A stretch of 64,000 nucleotides of DNA from an uncultured Clostridia bacterium (GTDB lineage Bacteria; Bacillota; Clostridia; Christensenellales; UBA1242): assembly GCA_934747255.1 (NCBI GenBank), contig CAKVGH010000001.1, positions 62,001-126,000 of the forward strand, given 5' to 3'. The number at the start of each line of letters is the position of its first letter. The stretch's first letter is position 1. Under the pieces are notes generated by a model. That model ran no database searches. It was not told the DNA's origin and worked only from the letters and a program-made list of their open reading frames with translations. The position numbers were made by a program, and so were the translations under genes. Shown here piece after piece: positions 43,207-52,986 of the stretch.

Positions 43207-43923
43207 ATGAGCATTTTAGATATTATTGTTATCGCTGTTTTGGGCGTGTTTGCAATAATTGGACTAATAAAAGGTTTTTTGAATACACTTTTGTCACTAT
43301 TTGGCAACTTGGCTTCTCTTGCCGTTGCAATAGTAATTGCAAAGCCTTGTGCACAATTTTTCAATAGACTTTTTGGACTTGTAAATTGGCTTGGCGGACT
43401 GATTATTAAGGCCATAAGCGGAATACTTCCAACGACGCTTGAAACAAGCACGATGACCCCTGCGGAAGTAATTACACACTTAAAAAGTCAAGGAATAATT
43501 GGTAATTTAACATCTCTTTTCGTCAATCAAGATGTTGAATTATATGGGGCTGGTGCAACAAGTTTAACTGACACATTAACCGCCACTATGGGTGGTTTTG
43601 CCACCACAGTTTTTACGGCAATAATAATGTTTATATTGATTAGAATAGCGGTGGTACTTTTATCAAAATTATTCAACGCAATCACTAGCAAAAAAGCAAT
43701 CGGTTGGATTGACAGATTACTAGGTACAATTCTTGGGCTATTAAAAGGTGGATTAGTAATTACTGGCATTTTATCTATTATTTACGCCTTATCGCCACTA
43801 ATTCCAGTGTTTGACGAATGGATTACCGCTTCAAGTTTTACCAACTGGATTTATGGTTATGTTAATCAACTGATTAACTGGGTTATTTCATCAATCAACT
43901 GGCAATCTTTTGGAATCGGTTAG
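43207..43923 (+). CDS. cvpA: CvpA-family membrane protein
   Basis: The 238-residue protein has four or five helices and begins MSILDIIVIAVLGVFAIIGL with IKGFLNTLLSL, the usual CvpA opening. IGWIDRLLGTILGLLKG is the second signature. CvpA proteins affect envelope integrity and colicin V production, and their exact role is unclear. The segment between residues 85 and 125 is an outer loop. GGAG precedes the ATG. Confidence 0.88.
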   Translation: MSILDIIVIAVLGVFAIIGLIKGFLNTLLSLFGNLASLAVAIVIAKPCAQFFNRLFGLVNWLGGLIIKAISGILPTTLETSTMTPAEVITHLKSQGIIGNLTSLFVNQDVELYGAGATSLTDTLTATMGGFATTVFTAIIMFILIRIAVVLLSKLFNAITSKKAIGWIDRLLGTILGLLKGGLVITGILSIIYALSPLIPVFDEWITASSFTNWIYGYVNQLINWVISSINWQSFGIG

Positions 43924-44082
43924 CAATTACTTTTAATCAAAAAACAATCACCAATTATTTTACTGATATAAAACTAAAAATTATCTTTCAAATGCTTTAC
44001 AAAGAACAATTTTAATTTTTATTTGTTTCAAAAAAAAATGCAATTATAAGATATTTCAATCCATAATTAAATGCAAAAAGCA

Positions 44083-44118
44083 TAAAAAAACACTATCTTA
44101 AAGGAGTAGTGTTTTTTA
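44083..44118. terminator. Terminator of surface locus B operon
   Basis: AAACACTA and TAGTGTTT pair, with T runs on both strands. It also faces the convergent cvpA transcript. Confidence 0.75.
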
Positions 44119-44126
44119 ATATTAAA

Positions 44127-44765
44127 TTATGCTTTTGGCCAAGACGATGGTCTATCTTCCCAAGCCGTATAGCCATTGTTTGCTGACTGTACAATTTCGA
44201 TATCAACACAAATTTTACCATTGTTTAAGTATTCGCTTCCAAAAGTATTATCAAACGAAATTACAAGTGGAATATATTGAGAGTTTGTAATATCAATTTT
44301 TTTGTTAAAGTAGAGATAATCTCCCTTTGCTGTCCAATTAGACAAATTGTATGCTAGCACACTTTGTGAGTAGTTTGTACTTGTTGCTTGCGAACTTGAT
44401 GCAATATTTACTTTAACCTTGCTGTTATCTACTGTACCATTATTTGTATAATAAATTTTCATACGAAGATAAAAAGTTTCGCTTGTTTGCCCTGTTTTGT
44501 TTTTCAAGACAATTGTTTTGTACACATCGTCCATCATCGCTACTTCGCTAGCCGTTAAATCAAATGTGGTCGAAGCCTTTGCGCCTGTTCCACTTGCATC
44601 AACCGCAATTATACCAAATCTAATGTCTGCCGATGAAGAAGAACTGCTAACTTTGTCTGTAAAATATGCAAGCGATACATTGATTATCATTGAAAGAGCA
44701 AGCAAAATAGCAATAATAAGTATTGCTAAATTTTCATAGTTTACTTTTGATGATTTTTTAACCAT
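44127..44765 (-). CDS. SipW-type secreted protein, TasA/camelysin-like
   Basis: The 212-residue protein has a basic start, a hydrophobic segment (about 12-32) and SLAYFTDKVS, the SipW cleavage pattern. A Ser run follows. The mature part is beta-rich and ends WEDRPSSWPKA, matching the WxxxPxxW ending of both locus A proteins. GGGAG precedes the ATG. It is the last gene of the operon with the giant lipoprotein, the SipW-like peptidase and a second substrate. Confidence 0.85.
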   Translation of the reverse strand: MVKKSSKVNYENLAILIIAILLALSMIINVSLAYFTDKVSSSSSSADIRFGIIAVDASGTGAKASTTFDLTASEVAMMDDVYKTIVLKNKTGQTSETFYLRMKIYYTNNGTVDNSKVKVNIASSSQATSTNYSQSVLAYNLSNWTAKGDYLYFNKKIDITNSQYIPLVISFDNTFGSEYLNNGKICVDIEIVQSANNGYTAWEDRPSSWPKA

Positions 44766-44838
44766 TTTGCGTCTTCTCCCTAATATTTTTATTGAACATT
44801 TTTGTAATATTATTTAATAAATATTTATACTATCAAAT

Positions 44839-45519
44839 TTATCTTTGACCTTTGATTGAAGCAATCCAAGAGTCTGTTGCAGAACCATCTGCGATGTTGC
44901 CATCGCTATCGCTAACTTTCCACATAGTGTCTAATATTAAATCACTTGCTGGTGCAACTTCAACATAAATTGTGATTTTACAAGTTAAATTTTCATAACC
45001 TGATTTAGCCGTAAAGCCCTTGATTGCTGTGATAGTTCCGTTTTTAACAACATTGTTATAGTAATAGTAAATACCACTGCTTGCGTAGTCACTAATTGAG
45101 CCACCAAATTCGTCAACGATATAGTAGTATCCCCTTGTCCAATCTGGGTTATTGATAGTTAATCCATTGCTAATTGCGTCTTCACTAGGAGTAAAGGTTG
45201 AACCACTCATTGTACCCCATTCTTGTGTTATCCAATATCTAACAACGAGTTTGTCTACATTTGATGTAGTTTTAATATCAATTTGTTTTGAAAGGTCACT
45301 TGTATTTGCTGGTGAAACATAAAACACTTGTTCTTGCGATGCACCATTTTGGTCAACCAAATTAAAAGTAAAATCTGGATTTGTTAAACCGCCCTTAACT
45401 GAACTTGTATCGGTAAACCAAGCACCAGTCACAGAGAAACAAACGCAAAAAATTAGCAAAACAGAGAATGCTACATACATTAAAATATCTTTTTTTCTAC
45501 TCTTTCGACTATAAATCAT
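44839..45519 (-). CDS. SipW-type secreted protein
   Basis: The 226-residue protein has SRKSRKK, a hydrophobic segment (about 12-30) and GAWFTDTSS, a SipW-type signal. The mature part has strands and Tyr-rich text (RGYYYIVDEF, SGIYYYYNN) like TasA relatives. The WxxxPxxW ending is absent; it ends in DSWIASIKGQR. It begins 17 bases after the SipW-like gene, which is probably its processing enzyme. Confidence 0.83.
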   Translation of the reverse strand: MIYSRKSRKKDILMYVAFSVLLIFCVCFSVTGAWFTDTSSVKGGLTNPDFTFNLVDQNGASQEQVFYVSPANTSDLSKQIDIKTTSNVDKLVVRYWITQEWGTMSGSTFTPSEDAISNGLTINNPDWTRGYYYIVDEFGGSISDYASSGIYYYYNNVVKNGTITAIKGFTAKSGYENLTCKITIYVEVAPASDLILDTMWKVSDSDGNIADGSATDSWIASIKGQR

Positions 45520-45536
45520 TGTTTTCTCCCTATCCT

Positions 45537-46196
45537 TTAGAACAGTTTTATATAATCTGGTACAAATCTAAAAATTTCATTTGCTATATACAGTATTATA
45601 ACATAAGTTATTATTTGTAGAAAATTAAATCGCACATAAAATAAAAATTGTCCAGTTTTTTCGTATATCGAAATTACTTTTCCTTTAACATTACTATAAA
45701 CCAATTCTTCGTGTCCCGGACCAGAATTTCCAGCAGGTTGTGTTGATGGGTCTTCTAGATAAGGTTTTAGAAATGACTCATAACTTTTAGAATTGTTTGT
45801 CATAGTAATAATTTGGCATTTTGAACTAATGGTTCGCTTAAAAGTGATGCCCATATTTTGAAAGGTCACTTCGTCACCTTTTTCAAAATACTCGCCTTCT
45901 GGCTTCATCGCAACAATACTATGTGTTGTGTAAACTTTTCCACTTTTAGAAAATGTAATGTAAACTGCTTTTCCTTGGGCTTGTCCTTCCAAAAAGTCAT
46001 TATATAAATCACTGTATGATATAGTTTTATCCATTACCAAACTTTTGTACTTTATTTCTGGTTCACTACTCCAACCATTTACCAAATATAATCTATGTCC
46101 TGTAATGTACCCAATCCCAGCAGTTACAAGTACTGCACAAGCAATGCACAGTACTATACTGGAAAGTGAGAACATTCTTTTATATATTTTTTTCAC
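45537..46196 (-). CDS. sipW: SipW-like (ER-type) signal peptidase I with altered Ser box
   Basis: The start is a GTG six bases after GAGG. The 219-residue protein has an N-terminal membrane helix (about 10-31) and one near the C-terminus. RLYLVNGWSSEPEIK aligns with the family box SGSMEP, putting the catalytic Ser at 43. THSIV puts the His at 92, as in SipW, which uses Ser-His instead of Ser-Lys. The box is changed from SGSM to GWSS. The neighbours with SipW-type signals are likely substrates. Whether it is active is open. Confidence 0.75.
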   Translation of the reverse strand: MKKIYKRMFSLSSIVLCIACAVLVTAGIGYITGHRLYLVNGWSSEPEIKYKSLVMDKTISYSDLYNDFLEGQAQGKAVYITFSKSGKVYTTHSIVAMKPEGEYFEKGDEVTFQNMGITFKRTISSKCQIITMTNNSKSYESFLKPYLEDPSTQPAGNSGPGHEELVYSNVKGKVISIYEKTGQFLFYVRFNFLQIITYVIILYIANEIFRFVPDYIKLF

Positions 46197-46213
46197 TTTT
46201 AACCTCTTTTATT

Positions 46214-49200
46214 CTATAAATCTATATTGTATTTATTCTTCAAAACTTGTTTGAATGAGTCAATAGTTGCTGGTGTGTAACCAGTGATATTTTGTGGAAT
46301 TTTTGGTAAATCTCTACAAGCACTTGTAACACCCGACTCGTCCATAATTAGATAGTAAACATTCTTAAATCTATCTGTGTTAATTATAAAGTTTTTACCC
46401 ATTACTGCTCCTGCTTCTACCGTAGCACTTGTACCGCTTGTACTATATTGTACATTAGAGATAGTGTAGCAGTCCACAATAGTTGATGTTTTTTCATTGT
46501 AGCCAACAAGACCACCAACATAAACAGACCTTTGAGAGAATGTTGTTACGCCATAAATTTCGGTTTGAGCCAAAATTCCGTCTGTTGTGTAAACCCCGTT
46601 TGAGTTATCGTTATAGCAATATGTTATCTTTCCTGCTTGGTCGTAAGCACAAATACCTCCAACATACGCACTTTGAGATACATTGTTTGAGTTTCTTGCA
46701 CTAGCATAAACATTTGCATAATTTCCGCAATATGTGATTGTACCTGTTTCGTTAAAGCCAACAATACCGCCAGACATATTACTATTGATACTTGTTTTGT
46801 TTTCGCCACCAACTGTTCCATAGTTTAAGCAGTACGAAATTGTACCCTTATTGTAACCTGCGATACCACCACTACGAACTTGTGCGTTATCGTTTTTAGA
46901 ACAAATTACTGCATAGTTTTGACATTCAGTTATTATTCCTTCGTTGTAACCTACAATACCACCAGCATAAGTGATAGCGCTATTTAGAGAGTAAGACCTA
47001 ATTTGAGATACTCCGTCATAAATATAGTTGCCAGTTTCATCATCAACTATTGCACCCACAATAATATTTTGTACTGTGCCTTTATTATAGCCAACTATTG
47101 CGCCGACATTGCTTCCGCTAGATATTAAGAAGTTTTGAATTACAACATCTTTGATTATTCCGTTTTCGCCTACATAGTCGAATATAGAACTATTTTCAGC
47201 AACATCTGTTAAGGTAATATTGATTAAATACTTGTTGTTTCCATTAAACGAGCCCGTAAACATCTCATCTTTTGTACCAATATTTTGAACTACATATCCA
47301 CCAAAATCAATGCCCTTAAAGTTTTCATCTGGGCTTAAAGCATAATGTGCTGTTGGGTTGTAATTGATAAAGTTGAATGTTTCAGCACTATCAACAATAA
47401 ATGGGGTTTTTTCTGTTCCATTTCCACTACTAAACAAGCAGAAATCATAACCCTTTGTGTAATCTTTTTCGTTAGATTTTATTTGTGAAGATGTACCATC
47501 TTCGCCTTCAATAATTAGTACAGACATTACCTTGAATCTATAATAGCCTTTTCCGTTAATATAAGCATATAAATTTGTGGTTTGAACTTCTGTTGGAGTT
47601 ACTGCATTCCACATTTCTTCTGTAATTTCGTCTACTGATGAAATGCTTGGTACAGATTCTGCGCTTATAAATTGATACTTAAATACATAGTTTGTGAGAA
47701 GGTCGCCAATGGTAACTTTATTCCATTGCACTTTTCCTGTAAATCTCTCTTTTTCGTCTACAATAACTGTTAAGTCTGGTGTTGTTGGAATAATGATTGT
47801 CAATTTATTAGTAAATTCACTATCAAGGTAATTACCTTGACCTAGGTATTTAACCATAAACTCAATTTGAGTTCCTTCTTCCATATCAACTAAACCATCT
47901 GCAATATTTTTTGGAATACTGAAAATATTATCGTCAAGAGTAAATTCTTTTTCAATAAACTTTTCGCCAGAAATTACTTTAAGTTTTACAAAATATTTAA
48001 CATCAGCATAATTGCTTGGTAACTTATCAAATGTAAAGTTTCCTAAGTAATCTGCTTCAGATGAGTATACAATTTTAGGATTTGTTGGAACTGGCAATTT
48101 TTCAAAGTTTTCCAAAACTTCGCTAGGAGTTCCGCTAATTTTAACACTTGAAACTGCGCCACTTAAACTTGTATCGCCGTTTGTTTGCAAGTAAGCAAAA
48201 TAGCCTTGTCCTGCTGGGTAAATATACTTATCTGTATTTGTAAAGTCGTAACTTGTTTCAGTATTACTTAATAAAATTGCTTTTTCGTATTCTGTTTGGT
48301 TTGGCAATTTGATAAATAGTAACAATCCATTTGGAGCATCTGCTGATGCAACCTTGTCCCAAGAAATTTTGCCGTTTTCCACTCTAACATTTTGAACTGT
48401 CGCAAGTTTTCTTACTCTAACAATATCTGTAAAGTCACTATTTAGGTATGTTTTGTTTGTTCCAATACATTTTATTTGAACTGAATATTCGCCAGTAGCA
48501 AGTTTAATCTTCTTGCCAGTAGTTGTTGTAATATCACTACTTAAATCAATAGAAGTTTGACCTGAAACAGAAACTTCGTATTCCTTTGTTGCGCCATCTT
48601 CAACTAGCTCGTTATTTTCGTCATAAACATAGAAGTTTACGCCCGAAATACTTACCAAATATCCGTTAGCATTGTTATTAACTTTCCAGTTAAGAATACC
48701 TTTATCAACAAAGACAGTTGTCTTGTCTAATTTTATTACATCTTTTGGACTAATGTATGCAGAAACCTCGGAGTTGATAAATTCGTTATCGCCCATTGCT
48801 TGAACTCTTATTTGATATGTGCCAGAGGCAAATTCACTGCCAAGTTCAACAATTTGGTCTTTGTTAATTTTTAATGTCTTTTGCGTTTTTCCTGTAATGA
48901 GCATATTAAAGAAGTATTTTACGTTTTCGCTAGTAACTAATGTTTTGTCCCATTCAAAAACGATTTTTCCACTTCTTACTTTAATATCTGTTGGAGTTGC
49001 TAGTTTTTTGAATTCGCCTTGGTCTTTAACATTTAATGAGTCGAGGCAAATTTTTGTGCCGTAACTAGAACTTTCGTTACCAATAACTTTTACTTTTATT
49101 AAGTATGTGCCAGAAACAAATCGCAAGTCGTTTTCAAGTGTCATTGCATATTCTGTTGAATTAGCAGGCATATCAATATCAAAACTTTCATCTCCACGAG

Positions 49201-52200
49201 TAAATGTAAAGATATATTTTTCTGCTCCATCAATTTTTGTCCATCTTAATTTTCCGTCAACAATGGAAATATTTATATTAGGTAGAACTTTAACAGAAAC
49301 TGTTGCTGTACGCTCACTATCAATCACATTGTCTGTGTTTGATAGGGTCATTAAATCGATTGTATAACTTGCCATAGCGTCACTATCGCCAAGTTTTGCT
49401 TTTATATAATTTGTTAGATTGTAAGTTGTTACATCTGCACCAACAATATCTTCGGTTTCAATATCTTTTGTCTCGTCGTTTTTGATAGTCAATCTATAAC
49501 CTTTGATATTTTCGGTGTTGTTACTCTTTGTCCAACTAACAACATATTCACCATTTTCATTTCGGTTAATGGTCAAACCATAAGGTTGTTCCAATCTTGT
49601 GAATGATAATGTTTCACTGTAATTAGAAATCAAATCTTTACTAGTACCTTCCAAATTTAATGGTAGAGTTATGATTTTCACATTGTAACTGCCCTTTGTA
49701 AAGTAAAGGTATTTAGAAGTATCATCAAATGATGTTAGTTTATCAATATTGACAGAAGTGCGTTTAAGTTCTGAAAGCAAGCCTGCCATATCCAAGCCAG
49801 AACCCGAAACGACTTTATCAAAATCATACATATTTACAAAGTTGCCGTTTACTACTAACACAAACATTACTTTTGTATTCATCACACCGTTTGTGTAACT
49901 TGATGTCCACGAAATTGTGCCATCTTTTTCTATCTTTATGTTTTTTGCTGTATCTAGTTTTGTAAATGTTTTTTCTTCGCTGTAATCACTACTTACAATG
50001 TCTTTACCATTGCCATAGGCTTGAATTTTTACTTCATAATTACCTGCTGGTAAAGTACCCAAGTCATACTTGCGAATATTTTTTGTATCTTGTCTTAAAA
50101 CTTCCGTTCCGTTTTGGCTTATTACAATATTATAGCCAACCGCATTTTTACCAGAAATTGTTGCTTCGTCCCATATCAATACACCTGGTAAATTATCTTC
50201 ACTAATATCACCACTTGTTACTGCCTGCAATGCACCTTGAACACTAGGTTCAACAACAGGAAGAATGACAAACGAGAAAGTTTGTTCTGTATCACTATTC
50301 AAGATGATATTGCTGTCGCCAGCATTTCCACTTGTACCTGCTACCTTTATTTTGAAAGTATAATTTCCTGCTGGATAGTCTTGTCTATTGTTAAAGTCGT
50401 AGGAATGATTTATTCCATAAGACTTATAGTCAAATTTTGAATCTTCATTTGAAGAATCTAGGCCAATCAAGAATGATGCGCCTTGATATTCTTCGGCGAG
50501 TTCGTCCCAAGACAAAACTCCGTTTTCCATTTTTATATTGTAAGATGAAGGTGCTTTTTTAGCGTTCAAAGTTACTGCATCATCACTACGAATAACTGAC
50601 TCGTTATCGCCTAATGCATAGCCAAAGTATGTAAGGCTACCATCATTTTCAATTTTATATCTAACATTGTAGTTGCTTCCGCCATCTGGCATAGAAATTT
50701 TTACTTCACCGTCTACAACACTAATAACTGGTGCTTGTCGTTTGGTTATTTGCATCTCGCTAGACACTTGTGAATCAAAGAAACCAAAATATTTTCCGCT
50801 TGGATTACCTGCAAGTGCTTGAATGCTTACTTGATAATTTCCTGCTGGGAATGTTGTACCTTGACCAAAAATTGCTTCGTCTATACCATAAAAATCAAAT
50901 GATTGCAATTTGCCAACATTGTATGATTGAGTGTTATTTCCGCTTGTGATTGTTAAAATGTAATTTGTAGAGTAATCAATGTTTGTCCACTTTAATTCGC
51001 CATCACTAACCGAAAGTGTTGGACTTGATAATTTTTTTGCATAAACCATACTAGAATAATCGCTAGTTAAGTACAAATCTCCTGTGCTAGCCGATTTTGT
51101 ACCAATGTATCTAATTCTTAATGAAACTTCACCTTCTTTTAATGAAGAAGGAATTTCGATTTCGTTAGTATGAAGTGAAAGATTTAGCCTTTGACTGCCA
51201 ACAACAAGTTGCACTTCGTAAGCACTTGCGTTGTTTTGAAGTGGCATTATAATTTTGCCGTTAGAAACAGAAAAACTATTGTTTTCTGGTGTAGCAAGTT
51301 TTTTTACTACCAATTCTTCCGTATAATTTGAAGTGATAGTGTTTAACGCATCGCTAACACTTGCAATTTTAATTTTATATCCGCCTTCAAACTTTTCGTT
51401 CATTGCAAATTGAACTTTTGTTTGGTCACCTTGTGGCTGACTAACATTGAATGTGTATTCATCATCGTTAAAGTATTTTCTGCCGTCATATAGTCCATTG
51501 AAAGTCAAGTTATACGAAACAGCATCGCTTTGTCTATCCCAAGTAATTTTACCGTCTTCTACTCTCAATCCAGTTGGACTTGTAAGTTTGTTTACTGTAA
51601 TAATGCCAGTAAATTCACTTGTGATTACCTTTTCGTTATCACCAACGGCTCTAACCTTATAGGTGTGATTACCTACCGCCAAATCACTAGGAACAGCATA
51701 ACTAACATCAGTGCCTTTATAAACTAATTTTTCGGTGTTTGATAGTACTTCATAAACTTCATAGCAAACTGGCACTGTTCCGTTGTCCATTACAACTGGA
51801 CTCCAAGAGAAAAATCTTTTGTATTGTAAGTTTGCAGGAGTTGATAGTTTTGTAATTACTATGGTTTTTGGTGCAGAGTCAAAACAATAACATATTTCAC
51901 CTTCGGTGGAAATTGTTTCACTTGGTGTTTTTGCAGTCACTGTTATTTGATACTCGCCCGATTCATTAAATACTTGCGATTGTGAAAGTTTTGAACTAGG
52001 AAGCATAATCGCATTATCTGCATTTACTTTGTATTCATAGTTTACGGCATCTTTAACACTTGACCAACTAACTATTCCATTTGCGTGAGTTAGTGATTCA
52101 ATATTTTCTAGTACCATAAACACATATTCGTCACTATAATTAGAATCAAGTTCGCTAACATGAGAAATAGCCTTAACTTGAACAGTCAATTTTTCGCCTT

Positions 52201-52759
52201 TGGTAAATTTTTTATAGGAGTTCAAAACTGGGCAAACAATTTCCTGCCCGTTAATCTTTAACATATAACCATTAAAGCCTTGGTCAATAGTTTCGGTTGA
52301 TGCGTCCCATTCGATTGCTTGTGTTTGATAGTTGAATTTTAGTCCTGTTGGAGTAAGCATTCGTTGTTCGAGTTTTTTTATTTTTACAACGCACTTATCT
52401 CTAACATCGGCATTACCTTTCATTCTAACACTAACAAATGTTTGAGAGTCGTTTGCTTCTGGATTTTTTACCTTAACAACAAATTTGTATTCACTATCTT
52501 CCTTTGGAGTAATCTCAATTAAAGATGTGTCGTAGGAAAAAAATTCAACATCTTTTTGTGTTGCGTTTGCAGGCTTAAACGAAACTTCAAGTTCTTCTTC
52601 ACTCGAAGTATCTCCCCCAACATAAAGTGTTATTTCGTGCTTGTTTAAGACAATTTCTTTAACCTTTACAGTGTTAGACTCGTCTTGACACGCAAAAAAT
52701 GCAAAAGCACTTGCAAAGCACAAAAGAATCATTGATAAAAATTTGGCTATCTTTTTCAT
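46214..52759 (-). CDS. Giant lipoprotein with about 17 FN3-like repeats and a GLUG region
   Basis: The 2181-residue protein has a lipoprotein signal with lipobox AFFAC (Cys24). A Big-like domain with YVGGD follows (about 30-130). About 17 fibronectin-III-like units run to residue 1780; most begin like LATPTDIKVRSGKIVFEWD, and many contain a run like SEFTN or SNYSE at the end of the unit. Residues about 1785-2120 have repeated GGIVGYNEG-type text, the GLUG motif known from adhesins and surface proteases. It is first in the operon with the SipW-like peptidase. It probably acts as an anchored adhesin or scaffold. GGGG lies before the ATG. Confidence 0.88.
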   Translation of the reverse strand: MKKIAKFLSMILLCFASAFAFFACQDESNTVKVKEIVLNKHEITLYVGGDTSSEEELEVSFKPANATQKDVEFFSYDTSLIEITPKEDSEYKFVVKVKNPEANDSQTFVSVRMKGNADVRDKCVVKIKKLEQRMLTPTGLKFNYQTQAIEWDASTETIDQGFNGYMLKINGQEIVCPVLNSYKKFTKGEKLTVQVKAISHVSELDSNYSDEYVFMVLENIESLTHANGIVSWSSVKDAVNYEYKVNADNAIMLPSSKLSQSQVFNESGEYQITVTAKTPSETISTEGEICYCFDSAPKTIVITKLSTPANLQYKRFFSWSPVVMDNGTVPVCYEVYEVLSNTEKLVYKGTDVSYAVPSDLAVGNHTYKVRAVGDNEKVITSEFTGIITVNKLTSPTGLRVEDGKITWDRQSDAVSYNLTFNGLYDGRKYFNDDEYTFNVSQPQGDQTKVQFAMNEKFEGGYKIKIASVSDALNTITSNYTEELVVKKLATPENNSFSVSNGKIIMPLQNNASAYEVQLVVGSQRLNLSLHTNEIEIPSSLKEGEVSLRIRYIGTKSASTGDLYLTSDYSSMVYAKKLSSPTLSVSDGELKWTNIDYSTNYILTITSGNNTQSYNVGKLQSFDFYGIDEAIFGQGTTFPAGNYQVSIQALAGNPSGKYFGFFDSQVSSEMQITKRQAPVISVVDGEVKISMPDGGSNYNVRYKIENDGSLTYFGYALGDNESVIRSDDAVTLNAKKAPSSYNIKMENGVLSWDELAEEYQGASFLIGLDSSNEDSKFDYKSYGINHSYDFNNRQDYPAGNYTFKIKVAGTSGNAGDSNIILNSDTEQTFSFVILPVVEPSVQGALQAVTSGDISEDNLPGVLIWDEATISGKNAVGYNIVISQNGTEVLRQDTKNIRKYDLGTLPAGNYEVKIQAYGNGKDIVSSDYSEEKTFTKLDTAKNIKIEKDGTISWTSSYTNGVMNTKVMFVLVVNGNFVNMYDFDKVVSGSGLDMAGLLSELKRTSVNIDKLTSFDDTSKYLYFTKGSYNVKIITLPLNLEGTSKDLISNYSETLSFTRLEQPYGLTINRNENGEYVVSWTKSNNTENIKGYRLTIKNDETKDIETEDIVGADVTTYNLTNYIKAKLGDSDAMASYTIDLMTLSNTDNVIDSERTATVSVKVLPNINISIVDGKLRWTKIDGAEKYIFTFTRGDESFDIDMPANSTEYAMTLENDLRFVSGTYLIKVKVIGNESSSYGTKICLDSLNVKDQGEFKKLATPTDIKVRSGKIVFEWDKTLVTSENVKYFFNMLITGKTQKTLKINKDQIVELGSEFASGTYQIRVQAMGDNEFINSEVSAYISPKDVIKLDKTTVFVDKGILNWKVNNNANGYLVSISGVNFYVYDENNELVEDGATKEYEVSVSGQTSIDLSSDITTTTGKKIKLATGEYSVQIKCIGTNKTYLNSDFTDIVRVRKLATVQNVRVENGKISWDKVASADAPNGLLLFIKLPNQTEYEKAILLSNTETSYDFTNTDKYIYPAGQGYFAYLQTNGDTSLSGAVSSVKISGTPSEVLENFEKLPVPTNPKIVYSSEADYLGNFTFDKLPSNYADVKYFVKLKVISGEKFIEKEFTLDDNIFSIPKNIADGLVDMEEGTQIEFMVKYLGQGNYLDSEFTNKLTIIIPTTPDLTVIVDEKERFTGKVQWNKVTIGDLLTNYVFKYQFISAESVPSISSVDEITEEMWNAVTPTEVQTTNLYAYINGKGYYRFKVMSVLIIEGEDGTSSQIKSNEKDYTKGYDFCLFSSGNGTEKTPFIVDSAETFNFINYNPTAHYALSPDENFKGIDFGGYVVQNIGTKDEMFTGSFNGNNKYLINITLTDVAENSSIFDYVGENGIIKDVVIQNFLISSGSNVGAIVGYNKGTVQNIIVGAIVDDETGNYIYDGVSQIRSYSLNSAITYAGGIVGYNEGIITECQNYAVICSKNDNAQVRSGGIAGYNKGTISYCLNYGTVGGENKTSINSNMSGGIVGFNETGTITYCGNYANVYASARNSNNVSQSAYVGGICAYDQAGKITYCYNDNSNGVYTTDGILAQTEIYGVTTFSQRSVYVGGLVGYNEKTSTIVDCYTISNVQYSTSGTSATVEAGAVMGKNFIINTDRFKNVYYLIMDESGVTSACRDLPKIPQNITGYTPATIDSFKQVLKNKYNIDL

Positions 52760-52791
52760 TTGAAACCCCTAAATATATAATATACAAATTT

Positions 52792-52820
52792 ATTTTAACA
52801 CCTAAATGAAAAATTATCAA
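52792..52820 (-). promoter_or_regulatory. Promoter of surface locus B operon
   Basis: On the minus strand TTGATA, 17 bases, TAAAAT lies 32 bases before the ATG at 52759. Confidence 0.65.
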
Positions 52821-52896
52821 AGAATTTTATAGCCTTTTATTATATATAATAAAAAAATTTACCACTATCACTCACGATGATTTTTTGTTCAAAACA

Positions 52897-52926
52897 CAAA
52901 AAAAGTGAGAATTTATCTCACTTTCA
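52897..52926 (-). terminator. Terminator of ychF
   Basis: On the minus strand AAAGTGAG-ATAAATT-CTCACTTTTTTT forms a clean hairpin and T run, 60 bases past the ychF stop. Confidence 0.8.
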
Positions 52927-52986
52927 ATAACTATAAATTTTGTTTAACTTTTTGATGCCTTGAACTTTTAATCAGCAACATTCAAA

